This document shows positions 63,928 through 64,000 of a stretch of 64,000 nucleotides of DNA, one piece after another (the first letter of the stretch is position 1; the number at the start of each line of letters is the position of its first letter). The translations under genes were made by a program, and so were the position numbers. Where the stretch lies: positions 1,612,001 to 1,676,000 of the forward strand of contig NZ_CP043504.1 in assembly GCF_008365275.1 (NCBI RefSeq), in the 5' to 3' direction. Under the pieces are notes generated by a model. It had not been told where the DNA came from. It did no database searches and worked only from the letters and a program-made list of their open reading frames with translations. This DNA is from Protaetiibacter larvae (GTDB taxonomy: Bacteria > Actinomycetota > Actinomycetes > Actinomycetales > Microbacteriaceae).

Positions 63928-64000
63928 ATGTCGTCGGGGAACCAACCTTGGAGAGATCAGCTTTGCTCCGTAGCTTTCCGAACTTCGCATAGTCATTGGT
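63928..64000 (+). CDS. Possible start of a gene running off the window
   Basis: An ATG opens a frame (M-S-S-G-N-Q-P-W-R-D-Q-L) that stays open for 24 codons to the window end. There is no clear ribosome binding site, and a TACCAT box overlaps the ATG. Too little sequence to judge. Confidence 0.2.
   Translation, partial: MSSGNQPWRDQLCSVAFRTSHSHW

Overview
The window is chromosomal DNA of a high-GC actinobacterium, most likely a Microbacteriaceae member (order Micrococcales). The evidence is very GC-rich coding, an rRNA operon without tRNAs in its spacer, an argCJBDF...H cluster, and a gene order (mpg, tyrS, helical-repeat protein, HAD phosphatase, 56-aa protein, tlyA, nadK, recN, pyrG, NUDIX, xerD, parA, scpA, scpB, rluB, cmk, der) that closely follows the mycobacterial block Rv1688-Rv1713. 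No genus can be named from the sequence alone. Many genes carry a TANNNT -10 element exactly 6-7 nt before the start codon, so leaderless transcription looks common.

Layout. 1-1.06 kb: tail of a DUF2252 gene. 1.14-8.75 kb: arginine biosynthesis, argC-argJ-argB-argD-argF joined by 4-nt overlaps and preceded by a short Arg-rich leader frame with a strong hairpin, then a membrane protein on the other strand and argH; no argG or argR is present. 8.75-14.0 kb: a 56-aa membrane protein, a 3-methyladenine glycosylase with an apparent CTG start, a SatD-like/membrane pair, a DUF2207 protein and tyrS. 14.0-20.06 kb: leader, 16S, 23S, 5S and terminator of an rRNA operon set inside the conserved block. 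20.1-36.2 kb: three operon-like runs for ribosomal 2'-O-methylation, NAD(P), DNA repair, CTP synthesis, chromosome dimer resolution and segregation, pseudouridylation, tyrosine synthesis and ribosome assembly. 36.4-51.3 kb: less conserved genes: a DHA2 exporter with divergent TetR, L-lactate dehydrogenase, a UvrA-like ATPase, a NitT/TauT-type ABC importer, apt, a GH10 xylanase lipoprotein, a DUF308-lipase fusion, a phosphatase and a glycosyltransferase.

51.3 kb to the end is a genomic island. Its left edge holds a 35-nt 3' fragment of a tRNA-Pro gene plus an upstream 77-bp duplicate of the tRNA end and terminator, as expected for integration (perhaps repeated) at a tRNA. Cargo: a two-gene type III-like restriction-modification system (helicase-nuclease Res, beta-class Mod), a linked 441-aa protein of unknown function, a DUF1778/GNAT toxin-antitoxin pair, a UvrD helicase-nuclease fusion divergent from it, and an overlapping pair of unknown genes. 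No integrase is visible; the intact tRNA and integrase should lie beyond the right edge.

Two dispersed palindromic repeat families run through the core region. One (core CTCGATACGCNGC...GCTACTCGATCAGCGG) lies between genes but also inside the 5' coding parts of argD and scpB and supplies the stop codon of tyrS. The other is a GAAGGCCATTTCTGGCCTTC palindrome. Several longer inverted repeats with 11-24 bp arms and 35-55 nt loops sit inside or just after genes.
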